Of a DNA stretch of 14,245 nt, positions 5,812 through 12,676 are shown piece by piece. Origin of the DNA: Paenibacillus sp. (lineage in GTDB: Bacteria; Bacillota; Bacilli; Paenibacillales; Paenibacillaceae); assembly GCA_029256665.1 (NCBI GenBank), contig JAQSXN010000022.1:1-14245 (forward strand), in the 5' to 3' direction. The notes beneath the pieces were generated by a model. That model had not been told where the DNA came from. It ran no database searches and was given only the letters and a program-made list of their open reading frames with translations. Position 1 is the first letter of the stretch, and each line of letters begins with the position of its first letter. The position numbers and the translations under genes were made by a program.

Positions 5812-6438
5812 ATGGGATACGAGCTATTATTATCGATTATCGAACAGTTAGGATATGCGGCCTTGTTTCTCGTGTTGTGTCTGGGCCTTATCGGCCTGCC
5901 CATACCGAACGAAGCCGTCGTCATGACGGGCGGCGCGTTAGCCTCATCGGGCGTATTATCCCCGATTCCCGCATTTATCATGACATGTCTTGGCATATGC
6001 TCCGCCATGACCTTTGGGTACAGCATCGGCCGATTTGCCGGAACCAAATTAACCGACTGGTTCCGCAAGCGGAAAAATATCGGGGCCTTTATCGACAAAT
6101 CCGAGGAACTGAGCCACCGATTCGGCGGTTACGCCATCAGCTTGAGCTTATGTCTGCCGTTTCTTCGGCACGTAACGCCATACGTTATGGGCATGAACAA
6201 GATGAAATTCGGACGGTTCGCCTTATTCGCTTACCCGTCCGCATTCGTCTGGACGTTGATCTACTTCGTCATCGGCAGCTTCGTCGGGGATCAGGTCGAG
6301 CATATCGCGGGACTGATCTACCGGTACGGCATCTGGATCATTGGCGTCCTTGTTGCGGTTGCTGCGGGTTATCTCGTCTATCGATTCCAGAAGTCGCGCA
6401 GCAAAAAGCCTTCTTCTTCGGTCGAACGGCATATGTAG
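5812..6438 (+). CDS. DedA/VTT family membrane protein
   Basis: A 208-aa integral membrane protein with about five hydrophobic segments. Family marks: GLIGLPIPNEAVVMTGGALAS (25-45, the re-entrant loop with P-x-P-x-E), FGYSIGRFAG (68-77, the G-Y-x-x-G-R motif), LPFLRHVTPYVMGMNKM (115-131, the second re-entrant segment with P-x-x-R), and FVWTLIYFVIGSFVGD (145-160). Members act as proton-dependent lipid scramblases/flippases, for example of undecaprenyl phosphate or phosphatidylethanolamine in Bacillus. The usual F-x-R-F-x-P-x-x-R is S-L-C-L-P-F-L-R here, so the first Arg is missing. The start ATG has only a weak SD. A possible promoter (TTCTCA at 5707-5712, 17 nt, TATTTT at 5730-5735) and an A/T palindrome (5764-5777) lie upstream. 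It ends in a strong terminator and appears to be monocistronic. Confidence 0.9.
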   Translation: MGYELLLSIIEQLGYAALFLVLCLGLIGLPIPNEAVVMTGGALASSGVLSPIPAFIMTCLGICSAMTFGYSIGRFAGTKLTDWFRKRKNIGAFIDKSEELSHRFGGYAISLSLCLPFLRHVTPYVMGMNKMKFGRFALFAYPSAFVWTLIYFVIGSFVGDQVEHIAGLIYRYGIWIIGVLVAVAAGYLVYRFQKSRSKKPSSSVERHM

Positions 6439-6482
6439 CCAAGTCCGATACTCCGCTTTGGCCAATGGCCGCGTCAGAACAG

Positions 6483-6533
6483 AAGCCTCTGCAAGAAATG
6501 CGGCATAGTCCGCTTTCCGGCAGAGGCTTTTTT
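6483..6533 (+). terminator. Rho-independent terminator of the DedA gene
   Basis: AAGCCTCTGC (6483-6492) pairs perfectly with GCAGAGGCTT (6520-6529), and a run of six T follows (6528-6533). The long loop holds a smaller GCGG/CCGC stem. In the opposite direction the tail is GGCTTCTGTTCTG, so it could also weakly stop the transcript of the 91-aa gene on the other strand. Confidence 0.85.
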
Positions 6534-6572
6534 GAAGTTCCGTTTCGTTCGGTCGCAGGCTAGAAAGTAGCC

Positions 6573-6848
6573 TTAAGATGGTCTCTCAAGCTTGTCCTTC
6601 GCGGCCTGCACGAGTTGATCGAACAGCTCGTCGTTTTCTTCCAGCTCGTCCTCGAGCGCAAGCAGCTGCTCTTCCTTGCCGGACTCGTTCAAGAAAAACA
6701 ATCCGTACCCCCATTCGGAGCCGCGTTTGCTGTGAAGCGCGATCTCATATTCGTTGTGATGGCCTTCCACGCGGAACTGAACTTTGCCCACGTATCCATC
6801 CTCTTTGGAATATGTCATGGAAGCATCAATAATGCCGATTGGCAGCAT
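6573..6848 (-). CDS. Small conserved-looking protein of unknown function
   Basis: 91 aa, acidic. The N-terminal half looks like a beta-rich domain (MLPIGIIDASMTYSKEDG, VGKVQFRVEGHHNEYEIAL, WGYGLFFLNESG). The C-terminal part is a charged helix rich in Glu and Leu (EEQLLALEDELEENDELFDQ, LVQAAKDKLE). No signal peptide or membrane segment. The ATG at 6848 has GAAGGGA about 12 nt upstream. Not recognised as a named family. It is divergent from the permease gene and convergent with the DedA gene; the terminator at 6483-6533 may serve both. Coding status is supported by a balanced composition unlike the Arg/Pro-rich shadow frames of this GC range. Confidence 0.68.
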   Translation of the reverse strand: MLPIGIIDASMTYSKEDGYVGKVQFRVEGHHNEYEIALHSKRGSEWGYGLFFLNESGKEEQLLALEDELEENDELFDQLVQAAKDKLERPS

Positions 6849-6886
6849 GTCCTAACCCAATCCCTTCTCTGGCGTCCTCGTCTGTC

Positions 6887-6903
6887 TGCTATGTAGAATA
6901 GCA
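6887..6903. repeat. Inverted repeat in the divergent region upstream of the 91-aa gene
   Basis: TGCTAT-N5-ATAGCA, a perfect 6-5-6 repeat 39 bp upstream of the ATG at 6848. On the minus strand it overlaps a weak promoter-like pair (TTGCGC, 18 nt, TATTCT). Could be an operator. The rest of the 198-bp gap shows no gene. Confidence 0.4.
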
Positions 6904-6999
6904 TAGCCGCCTGCGGAAGCGCAACCGGCGCATGCAAGCTTGTACACAGTCCGTCAGCATGGATTAACGCCTACACGGCTTGTTGCATACAGTAGATTA

Positions 7000-7021
7000 C
7001 GGCAACGCAATCAGGTTGCCG
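7000..7021 (+). repeat. Inverted repeat / leader hairpin before the permease gene
   Basis: CGGCAAC (7000-7006) and GTTGCCG (7015-7021) are perfectly complementary with an 8-nt spacer. The repeat ends 10 nt before the GGGAGG SD of the permease. It may fold in the leader mRNA or bind a regulator. No T-run follows, so it is not a plain terminator. Confidence 0.5.
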
Positions 7022-7046
7022 CTATTCGCCGGGAGGATGAAGTGGC

Positions 7047-8459
7047 ATGGTCATGGAATTAACCGCATTGCACTGGGTCTATTTAGGCTTTGTCGTGGCG
7101 ATCATCGGCTTCATGCTGATGCGCAAGGACACGACGCTGATCTGTATCGCGGGCATTCTCGGCATCGGCATTTTGGCCACCGTGTCGATCGAGGGGTCCG
7201 TCAGCGGAATTTTTAACAGCTTTATTTATGCCATTAAAGAATTGATCGGGACGATTCTCATTATATCCGTCATCGTCGCGCTTAGCCGGGTTCTCATTCG
7301 AACCGGGATTAACGAAATCATGATCGCGCCGCTCACGCGGTTTATGAAAACGCCAACACTCGCGTTCTGGGGAATCGGCGTCATCATGTTTATCGTCTCG
7401 TTGTTTTTCTGGCCTTCCCCGGCCGTCGCGCTGATCGGCGCCGTCCTGCTCCCGGTTGCCATGCGAGTGGGCTTGCCGGCGCTTGGCGTGGCCGTGGCGA
7501 TGAACCTGTTCGGGCACGGGATCGCCTTGTCCGGCGATTATATTATTCAAGGCGCCCCTAACATCACGGCGGATGCCGCCGGCATCCCCGTCTCCGACGT
7601 GATGTGGGCAAGCATACCGCTCGTGCTGGTCATGGGGGTCGTGACGACGGCTGCCGCATTCTGGATGATGAGACGGGACCAACGGCTCGGAACATGGAAT
7701 GACGGATTGATCGCGTCGGTCGATCCCAATGTCGTCGGCAGCGTCGATGCCGACGATGGCAATGGCGAATTATTGTCGTTCGCGACGAGACGAACGATGG
7801 CCATCCTTATCCCGCTTCTTTACGCGGCCAATGTCGCGGCGATGTTCGTCCTTGACCTGCAAGGCGGCGACGCGACCGCGCTGATCGGCGGAACGTCGAT
7901 TCTCATCATGCTCGTCATTACGATGCTCGCCCATAGGGGCAAAGGTCTCGAGAAGACGACCGGGTATTTAATCGAAGGGTTTTTGTTCGGCTTCCGGGTA
8001 TTCGGACCCGTTATTCCGATCGCGGCGTTCTTTTATCTCGGAGATGCTGGATTTTTTTCGTTGTTCGGCGAGAAACTGCCGGAAGCTTCGGCAGGCATCG
8101 TCAACGATCTTGGCGTCGCGCTTGCGGGAGAGGTGCCCGTTAATGGCGTTGTCGGGGCGGTGACGTTGACCGTCGTCGGCGCGATCACCGGTCTCGACGG
8201 TTCCGGTTTCTCCGGCATTTCGCTCGCCGGCTCCGTCGCGCAATTGTTCGGCCATGCGATCGGCTCCGGAATCGATACGCTGACGGCGCTTGGGCAGGTG
8301 GCCGCGATATGGGTCGGCGGCGGCACGATCATCCCTTGGGCGCTCATTCCGGCCGCCGCGATTTGCGGCGTCAGCCCGTTCGAGCTGGCGCGCCGCAATT
8401 TGAAGCCCGTTTTGCTCGGTCTTGCCGTTACGACGATCGTCGCGATGTTTTTGATCTAA
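7047..8459 (+). CDS. Ion-transporter-superfamily-like permease, substrate unknown
   Basis: A 470-aa membrane protein with about 11-12 hydrophobic segments along its length. Two similar segments, LFGHGIALSGD (154-164) and LFGHAIGSGID (400-410), sit in corresponding places in the two halves, and each lies near Gly-rich stretches (PAVALIGAVLLPVAMRVGLP at 125-144; AIWVGGGTIIPWALIPAAA at 420-438). This twofold organisation, with paired Gly-rich loops, is typical of ion-transporter (IT) superfamily anion symporters such as citrate and dicarboxylate carriers. A hydrophilic loop (residues about 209-247, DQRLGTWNDG, DPNVVGSVDADDGNGE) separates the halves. The start ATG has GGGAGG 10 nt upstream. The stop is only 3 nt from the stop of the convergent gene. 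I do not recognise an exact subfamily; an organic-acid carrier is the best guess. Confidence 0.8.
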   Translation: MVMELTALHWVYLGFVVAIIGFMLMRKDTTLICIAGILGIGILATVSIEGSVSGIFNSFIYAIKELIGTILIISVIVALSRVLIRTGINEIMIAPLTRFMKTPTLAFWGIGVIMFIVSLFFWPSPAVALIGAVLLPVAMRVGLPALGVAVAMNLFGHGIALSGDYIIQGAPNITADAAGIPVSDVMWASIPLVLVMGVVTTAAAFWMMRRDQRLGTWNDGLIASVDPNVVGSVDADDGNGELLSFATRRTMAILIPLLYAANVAAMFVLDLQGGDATALIGGTSILIMLVITMLAHRGKGLEKTTGYLIEGFLFGFRVFGPVIPIAAFFYLGDAGFFSLFGEKLPEASAGIVNDLGVALAGEVPVNGVVGAVTLTVVGAITGLDGSGFSGISLAGSVAQLFGHAIGSGIDTLTALGQVAAIWVGGGTIIPWALIPAAAICGVSPFELARRNLKPVLLGLAVTTIVAMFLI

Positions 8460-8462
8460 GGA

Positions 8463-9053
8463 TTATTTCTTAAGTCCGCTTCCGTTTTGTTTGATCCTAA
8501 GCCCAGTATACACGGCTGCTACGATTAATAAGGCCGCAATTACGACATTGAACAACTTGCTCGAAGAAGCCTGACCCGTTCCATCGCTTACGGAAGGCGC
8601 CGGCGGAATCGATCCGCTCCCTAGCTCGGCGATATCGGAGGATGCCGCGGTTTGGAGCGAAGTGCGGCTGCATAGGCTGACCTCCAGATCGTCCCCCGTT
8701 TCTCTTGCATAGACGATGTAACGCTGGCCTTCTTGGAATTCGTAGCCGCAGCTTGCGCCGCTTTGCGCCGACTTCACCTTGATGGCGGGCGCCACTTGTC
8801 CCTTCCAGATTTCATGAGCCTGGAAAGACCAAATAACGGGATCCCCGCTGGATTGCATAAACAACTTGCTTGGCTTGGAGCCCGAAATGACCGTGCCGTC
8901 GAACACCACATCGCTTCTTCCGAGCTCCTCGGCAACGGAAGCGGGCATCGCGCAGCTGCAAGCATAGGCACTCTTCGGCGAAAGCGCCAAACATGACGAC
9001 AGAATGACGAATGCCAGCACGACGGCCGCCATTCTCGTCCATCTTCGTTTCAT
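8463..9053 (-). CDS. Exported, membrane-anchored protein with TIMP/NTR-like Cys-Ser-Cys N-terminus
   Basis: 196 aa. A signal sequence (MKRRWTRM, then AAVVLAFVILSSCLALSPKS) leads to AYA|CSCAMP, so cleavage by signal peptidase I after Ala31 gives a mature protein starting Cys32-Ser-Cys34. A lipobox-like LSSC at 18-21 is an alternative site. The body carries VAEELGRSDVVFDGTVISGS (40-59), a strand with FQAHEIWKG (77-85), ASCGYEFQEGQRYIVYA (100-116, Cys102) and SLCSRT (126-131, Cys128). This pattern is that of bacterial TIMP-like/netrin (NTR) domain proteins, where the two N-terminal Cys would pair with Cys102 and Cys128. A Ser/Pro-rich linker (146-165) leads to a C-terminal membrane helix (LFNVVIAALLIVAAVYTGL, 167-185) and a basic tail. 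AGGGGG lies about 8 nt before the ATG. Function in bacteria is unknown; protease inhibition is only an analogy. Confidence 0.8.
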   Translation of the reverse strand: MKRRWTRMAAVVLAFVILSSCLALSPKSAYACSCAMPASVAEELGRSDVVFDGTVISGSKPSKLFMQSSGDPVIWSFQAHEIWKGQVAPAIKVKSAQSGASCGYEFQEGQRYIVYARETGDDLEVSLCSRTSLQTAASSDIAELGSGSIPPAPSVSDGTGQASSSKLFNVVIAALLIVAAVYTGLRIKQNGSGLKK

Positions 9054-9074
9054 GGCCTTATCCCCCTTATGTTT

Positions 9075-9100
9075 CGTAATATATTCGATTACACATTACG
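9075..9100. repeat. Inverted repeat upstream of the TIMP-like gene
   Basis: CGTAAT (9075-9080) and ATTACG (9095-9100) are perfect complements with centres 20 bp apart, and an extra ATTAC copy lies at 9088-9092. The repeat covers the likely promoter area (TATATT on the minus strand). A dimeric regulator site is possible; no known consensus is recognised. Confidence 0.35.
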
Positions 9101-9135
9101 ACGGTTGACGATGGAGGATTGTTGCAGCGATGGAA

Positions 9136-9189
9136 ACAAAAAGGCTGCTTCGCGGCGCGGATTCGCGGGAATCCGGCAACGGAGCAGCT
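9136..9189 (-). terminator. Terminator of the MMPL exporter gene
   Basis: On the minus strand GCTGCT (9189 side) pairs with AGCAGC, an inner stem GGATTC/GAATCC closes the loop, and the tail is TTTTTGTTT. It lies 34 bp after the MMPL stop codon and protects the TIMP-like gene from read-through. Confidence 0.75.
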
Positions 9190-9222
9190 CTAGCGGCATA
9201 ACTAGTAAATGATTAGAAGTAT

Positions 9223-11448
9223 TTACTTGCCCAGCTCTTTAGGCTTCGCAGTCGAGATATCGGCTTTTCCCGGCCAAAATGCGCGTTTGCCTAATATCGC
9301 CGTAATCGCCGGCACGAGGAACGGACGGACGATAAACGTATCCATCAGAACGCCGATGGCGGTTATTAAGCCGAACTGTACCAGCACCTGGATCGGCAGC
9401 GTGGCAAGGACGGCGAACGTGGCGGCGAGGATAAGGCCTGCCGAAGTGATGACGCCTCCCGTTTCCGCTACGCCTTCCTTGATCGCCTGGAGCAGAGGCA
9501 TCTCCTTGCGCTTCTGCCAGATGCTCGAGATCATGAAGATGTTATAGTCTTCGCCGAGTGCGATCAAGAATACGAAGGCATAAAGCGGAATGGAGCCTTG
9601 AATCGCGTCCACGCCCATGACATAGTGCAGGATCACCCAGCCGAGACCGAGCGCGGCCGCGTAGGAGAGCAGCACGGTCGCGACCAAATAAACGGTAGCC
9701 GTGATGGAGCGCAAGTAGGCTAACAGCAAGACGACAATCAGACCGATTACGATCGGAATAATCAATTCGTTATCTTGCGTCGTGATCAGCTGCGTATCGT
9801 GTTGTTCGGCCGTCTGACCGCCGACCCATACGTTATTCTTCGGCTCCAAGGCTCCCGCTCCGGCAAGCGCGGACGCGGCGGCTTCCTTCAGCTCGGGAAT
9901 GGCGTCCATGGCCTCTTGCTGATAGGGATTGACGTTGAAGACGACCGAATAGGACGTCAGTCCGGGATCGCTATCGCTGACGACGGGTTCCCCGACATGA
10001 TCGACGAGCCGGTGCTCGGACAGCTTGGCCGCAACGTCGGCCGGCGCTTCTCCATCCGATCGCACAACAACGGTAACCGGCGCGAGCTCGCCCGGCGCGT
10101 ATGCCTCGGAGATCACTTGGAAACCTTCTACCGAAGGCATGTCGTCCGGGAAGGTCGAGAGTAGATCGTAAGTGTATTTGACGGGCAGCGCGAACGAAGC
10201 GAGCGACCCCAGCAATACCAAACATACGATGACCACGGTCCACGGCTTGCGAACGACGAGGCTGCCGACTTTCGCGCCGACTTTGCGTTCCGGATCCTTG
10301 CGAACATACGTTTTCCCTTTGGCCGCGGCGAGAGCGCGCGCTTCTTCTTCGGTGCGCGGGATAAACGGGTAGAACGAAGCCTTGCCGATAATCGACAGCA
10401 GCGCCGGCACGAGCGTCAAGCTTGCGATCATCATGATGAGGATGGACAAGCTGAACGGCACCGCGAAACGGTGAACCGCGCCATACTTCGCGAACAACAA
10501 CGCGAACAGCGACAATACGACGGTGAATCCGCTCATCGCGATCGCGCCGGTCGCATTTTTGTAGGAACGTTTAAGCGCGGTCCATCTGCTGCCTTCCCGC
10601 TCCAGCTCTTGACGGAATCTCGTAATGAAGAAGAGGCAGTAGTCCGTCCCCGCTCCAAAGAGCAGGACCGTCATAATGGCGATGGCTTGGCCGTCGACCG
10701 TGATCCAGCCCTCTCCCGCCATCCATCCCAGAATCGGGCTCGTAACGGCGTAAGCAAAGCCTACGCCAACAAGAGGAATAAACGCGAGGATGGGCGAACG
10801 ATAGATAAGGAGCAGCAAGACGAGCACGAGCAGCACGGTCGCGAGCATCAATACAAAATCCGCGTTCTCGAATAAACCCGTCGCGTCGACGCCGATGGCG
10901 GCGGGACCGCTGAAGCGAACGCTGAGCGCGGACGCCGAGTCGATCGCCGTTTCGAACGGCTTAACTCCCGTTAATCGTTCGATCGACTCCTGCATGGCGT
11001 GTATATTTTCCTTCACGATTTCCGTATCCAGATAGGTTTCGAAGGAAACGGGCAATACGAAGGTGCCGCCGTCCTCCGAAGCCATTCCCATCAATGCGGG
11101 CGCGGGCATCTCGTGCAGCGGAATCACGGATTCTTGGCCCTCCAGCGGCGTAGCCGCAAGTTCAGCCGTTAAAGCTTGCATGTGCCCGTAATCTTGTTCG
11201 TTCAGGCCGCCTTCTCGATGCCAGACGAGCAAGGCCGGCAATCCCGACTCATTAGGGAAATGTTCCTTGATCAGCTCTCCGGCGACGACGGACGGGCTGT
11301 CTTCCGGTAAATTCGGCGCATTGTTTTTTTCCTTGTCCCCCACCGCGGGCAACGTTAACGTTAGTATGGCGGCAACGGCAATCCAGACGATCAGCGTCAA
11401 CCAGCGCGTGCGGGGTCCCGCGAACCAAGCGCCCATTTTCTCCAGCAT
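9223..11448 (-). CDS. MMPL family (RND superfamily) membrane transporter
   Basis: 741 aa, the size of Bacillus YdfJ-type MMPL proteins. Two homologous halves each have one N-terminal helix (TRWLTLIVWIAVAAILTLTL at 14-33; WTVVIVCLVLLGSLASFALP at 403-422), a large extracellular loop (about 35-195 and 423-560), and five further helices. The proton-relay motifs of MMPL proteins are present: FGAGTDYCLFFITRFRQEL (264-282, Asp269-Tyr270) and ALGEDYNIFMISSIWQKRKE (630-649, Asp634-Tyr635). Such proteins export lipids or hydrophobic compounds, driven by the proton gradient. A cytoplasmic linker (about 360-400) joins the halves. The GGAGGAGG SD lies about 9 nt before the ATG. It is divergent from a tetR gene, whose product probably represses it. 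The substrate cannot be told. Confidence 0.93.
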   Translation of the reverse strand: MLEKMGAWFAGPRTRWLTLIVWIAVAAILTLTLPAVGDKEKNNAPNLPEDSPSVVAGELIKEHFPNESGLPALLVWHREGGLNEQDYGHMQALTAELAATPLEGQESVIPLHEMPAPALMGMASEDGGTFVLPVSFETYLDTEIVKENIHAMQESIERLTGVKPFETAIDSASALSVRFSGPAAIGVDATGLFENADFVLMLATVLLVLVLLLLIYRSPILAFIPLVGVGFAYAVTSPILGWMAGEGWITVDGQAIAIMTVLLFGAGTDYCLFFITRFRQELEREGSRWTALKRSYKNATGAIAMSGFTVVLSLFALLFAKYGAVHRFAVPFSLSILIMMIASLTLVPALLSIIGKASFYPFIPRTEEEARALAAAKGKTYVRKDPERKVGAKVGSLVVRKPWTVVIVCLVLLGSLASFALPVKYTYDLLSTFPDDMPSVEGFQVISEAYAPGELAPVTVVVRSDGEAPADVAAKLSEHRLVDHVGEPVVSDSDPGLTSYSVVFNVNPYQQEAMDAIPELKEAAASALAGAGALEPKNNVWVGGQTAEQHDTQLITTQDNELIIPIVIGLIVVLLLAYLRSITATVYLVATVLLSYAAALGLGWVILHYVMGVDAIQGSIPLYAFVFLIALGEDYNIFMISSIWQKRKEMPLLQAIKEGVAETGGVITSAGLILAATFAVLATLPIQVLVQFGLITAIGVLMDTFIVRPFLVPAITAILGKRAFWPGKADISTAKPKELGK

Positions 11449-11536
11449 TGCGATTTTCCTCCTCCATGATGGCCAACTACCCGATCTACTTCATTCCAAG
11501 CGGCAAGTCGTGTTAAAATAAGTAGATCGCAACAAT

Positions 11537-11566
11537 ATTATATATACCCAAAGGTTAATTAATCAA
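11537..11566 (-). promoter_or_regulatory. Promoter of the MMPL exporter gene
   Basis: On the minus strand -35 TTGATT (11566-11561), an 18-nt spacer, and a perfect -10 TATAAT (11542-11537). The transcript would start near 11530 with a leader of about 80 nt ending in the strong SD. The -35 and spacer overlap the A/T-rich palindromes listed next. Confidence 0.7.
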
Positions 11567-11582
11567 TCGTTAAATTGTTAAC
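11555..11582. promoter_or_regulatory. Candidate operator region for the TetR-type regulator
   Basis: Within 28 bp there is a perfect palindrome TTAATTAA (11555-11562) and a perfect inverted repeat GTTAA-N4-TTAAC (11569-11582); TTAA occurs four times. They overlap the spacer/-35 of the MMPL promoter and lie 36 bp before the tetR start. A possible weak tetR promoter (TTAATT 11555-11560, 18 nt, TAACAT 11579-11584) overlaps as well, so one protein bound here could control both genes. Binding is an inference from position and symmetry. Confidence 0.5.
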
Positions 11583-11617
11583 ATTGTTTGAACGGGTATG
11601 CACGGGAGGCAAGAGTA

Positions 11618-12238
11618 ATGAAACCGGAGAAAAGCAAAAGAAAACCTGGACGGCCTAAAGCGAGCGAATCTCCTGGCACGATGACGCAATTGCTGCGCAC
11701 GGCATCGTTCCTTTTCATGGAGCACGGCTACGAAAAAGTGTCGCTGGAGACGGTAGCCCAGACTTGCGGCGTTACCAAGGCGAGCGTTTATTATTATTTC
11801 TCCAACAAGGCCGTGCTTTTTACCGAGGCGCTGTTATTTGTGCTTAAGATGGCTTACGACCAAACGGCCGCCGTGATCGAGGGACCGGGCACGCTTAAGG
11901 AGAGGCTGCAAGAGGTCGCCCGCCGGCATATGCGCAACCAGCACGTCGACTTCGAGACGATGATGAGGGAAGCGGCAACCGACCTTAACGAGGAGCAGAT
12001 CCGCACCGTGCGCGAGCGCGAAGCGGACATTCACCGCCTGCTCGAACGCGTGTTCGCCAAAGCGATGGACGAGGGCGAAATGAAACGTTCCGACCCCCTC
12101 CTGCTTTCCCATGCTTTCGTCGCCATGATGACCGTGCGCAACCGGAATGAAATTGTGAACGATGTGAGAACTGCGGGACAAGCCGCCGAAGAAATCGTAC
12201 AATTGATTTGGGTAGGCATCGCCCCGCCCCATTCTTAA
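11618..12238 (+). CDS. TetR/AcrR family transcriptional regulator
   Basis: 206 aa. A basic N-terminus (MKPEKSKRKPGRPK) precedes the TetR DNA-binding domain: ASFLFMEHGYEKVSLETVAQ (29-48) and CGVTKASVYYYFSNKAVLF (50-68), the classic helix-turn-helix with Y-Y-Y-F. The rest is the helical ligand and dimer domain (to REREADIHRLLERVFAKAMD and FVAMMTVRNRNEI). The ATG at 11618 is chosen because GGGAGG lies 8 nt before it; an upstream in-frame TTG at 11588 would add 10 residues that include the SD. It probably represses the divergent MMPL gene and itself, releasing DNA on binding a ligand that may be an exporter substrate. The DUF3817 gene follows after 31 bp. Confidence 0.92.
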   Translation: MKPEKSKRKPGRPKASESPGTMTQLLRTASFLFMEHGYEKVSLETVAQTCGVTKASVYYYFSNKAVLFTEALLFVLKMAYDQTAAVIEGPGTLKERLQEVARRHMRNQHVDFETMMREAATDLNEEQIRTVREREADIHRLLERVFAKAMDEGEMKRSDPLLLSHAFVAMMTVRNRNEIVNDVRTAGQAAEEIVQLIWVGIAPPHS

Positions 12239-12269
12239 TACGATTCTACCTAGTTCGGAGGTTTTTTCC

Positions 12270-12563
12270 ATGCTGTCAACGGCAATTGGCCGGCTTCGTT
12301 TCATCGGTTTTTTTGAAGGCACTTCTTTCCTCGTCCTGCTGCTTATTGCCATGCCCCTGAAATATTGGGCGGATTTCCCGGAGGCGGTAGCCGTCGTCGG
12401 CGCGCTGCACGGGGGGTTGTTCGTGCTCTACATCCTTGCGGCGATCTGGGCGGCGATCCGCCATCGCTGGTCGATTCTCAAGCTCGGGGCGGCTTGCGTC
12501 GCTTCCGTTCTTCCGTTCGGTCCTTTCATTCTGGATCGTAAGCTTCTGAAGGACGAACAGTAA
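12270..12563 (+). CDS. DUF3817 integral membrane protein
   Basis: 97 aa with three hydrophobic helices: FIGFFEGTSFLVLLLIAMPL (11-30), VVGALHGGLFVLYILAAIWA (42-61) and LGAACVASVLPFGPFILDRK (72-91). The E-G-x-S-F, G-x-x-H-G and P-F-G-P-F-x-x-D motifs are those of the DUF3817 family (Bacillus YdzA type), function unknown. GGAGG lies 8 nt before the ATG. It is 31 bp after tetR and is likely cotranscribed with it, so it may belong to the MMPL/TetR regulon, though this link is an inference. Confidence 0.88.
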   Translation: MLSTAIGRLRFIGFFEGTSFLVLLLIAMPLKYWADFPEAVAVVGALHGGLFVLYILAAIWAAIRHRWSILKLGAACVASVLPFGPFILDRKLLKDEQ

Positions 12564-12565
12564 TC

Positions 12566-12585
12566 CGGATGCTCCGCATCCGTTT
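12566..12585 (+). terminator. Small hairpin directly after the DUF3817 stop
   Basis: CGGATGC-TCC-GCATCCG with a 3-nt loop, then TTTATT. A 7-bp stem with a short T-run. It may act as a first weak terminator ahead of the stronger one that follows. Confidence 0.5.
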
Positions 12586-12598
12586 ATTCGGAACGTCA

Positions 12599-12647
12599 AA
12601 AAACATCCGTTTCCACCGACGAGCATCGGAGGTTAACGGATGTTTTT
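12599..12647. terminator. Bidirectional terminator between convergent genes
   Basis: AAAAACATCCGTT (12599-12611) pairs perfectly with AACGGATGTTTTT (12635-12647), with an inner CCGA/TCGG stem in the loop. Both strands end in a T-run, so it can stop the tetR-DUF3817 transcript (+) and the CorC-like transcript (-), whose stop lies 30 bp away. Confidence 0.88.
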
Positions 12648-12676
12648 GTTCGATGCAAGGATATGCGGTTGGACGC

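Noticed and set aside
5742..6563. 273-aa plus-strand open frame overlapping the DedA gene
   Set aside because: Arg-rich product with no domain pattern, in a shifted frame of a clear DedA gene; a shadow frame.
7083..7682. 199-aa minus-strand open frame inside the permease gene
   Set aside because: Composition dominated by His, Arg, Asp and Asn, antisense to a convincing membrane protein; no SD.
11834..12352. 172-aa minus-strand open frame opposite tetR and the DUF3817 gene start
   Set aside because: Spans two real genes on the other strand and has no family resemblance.
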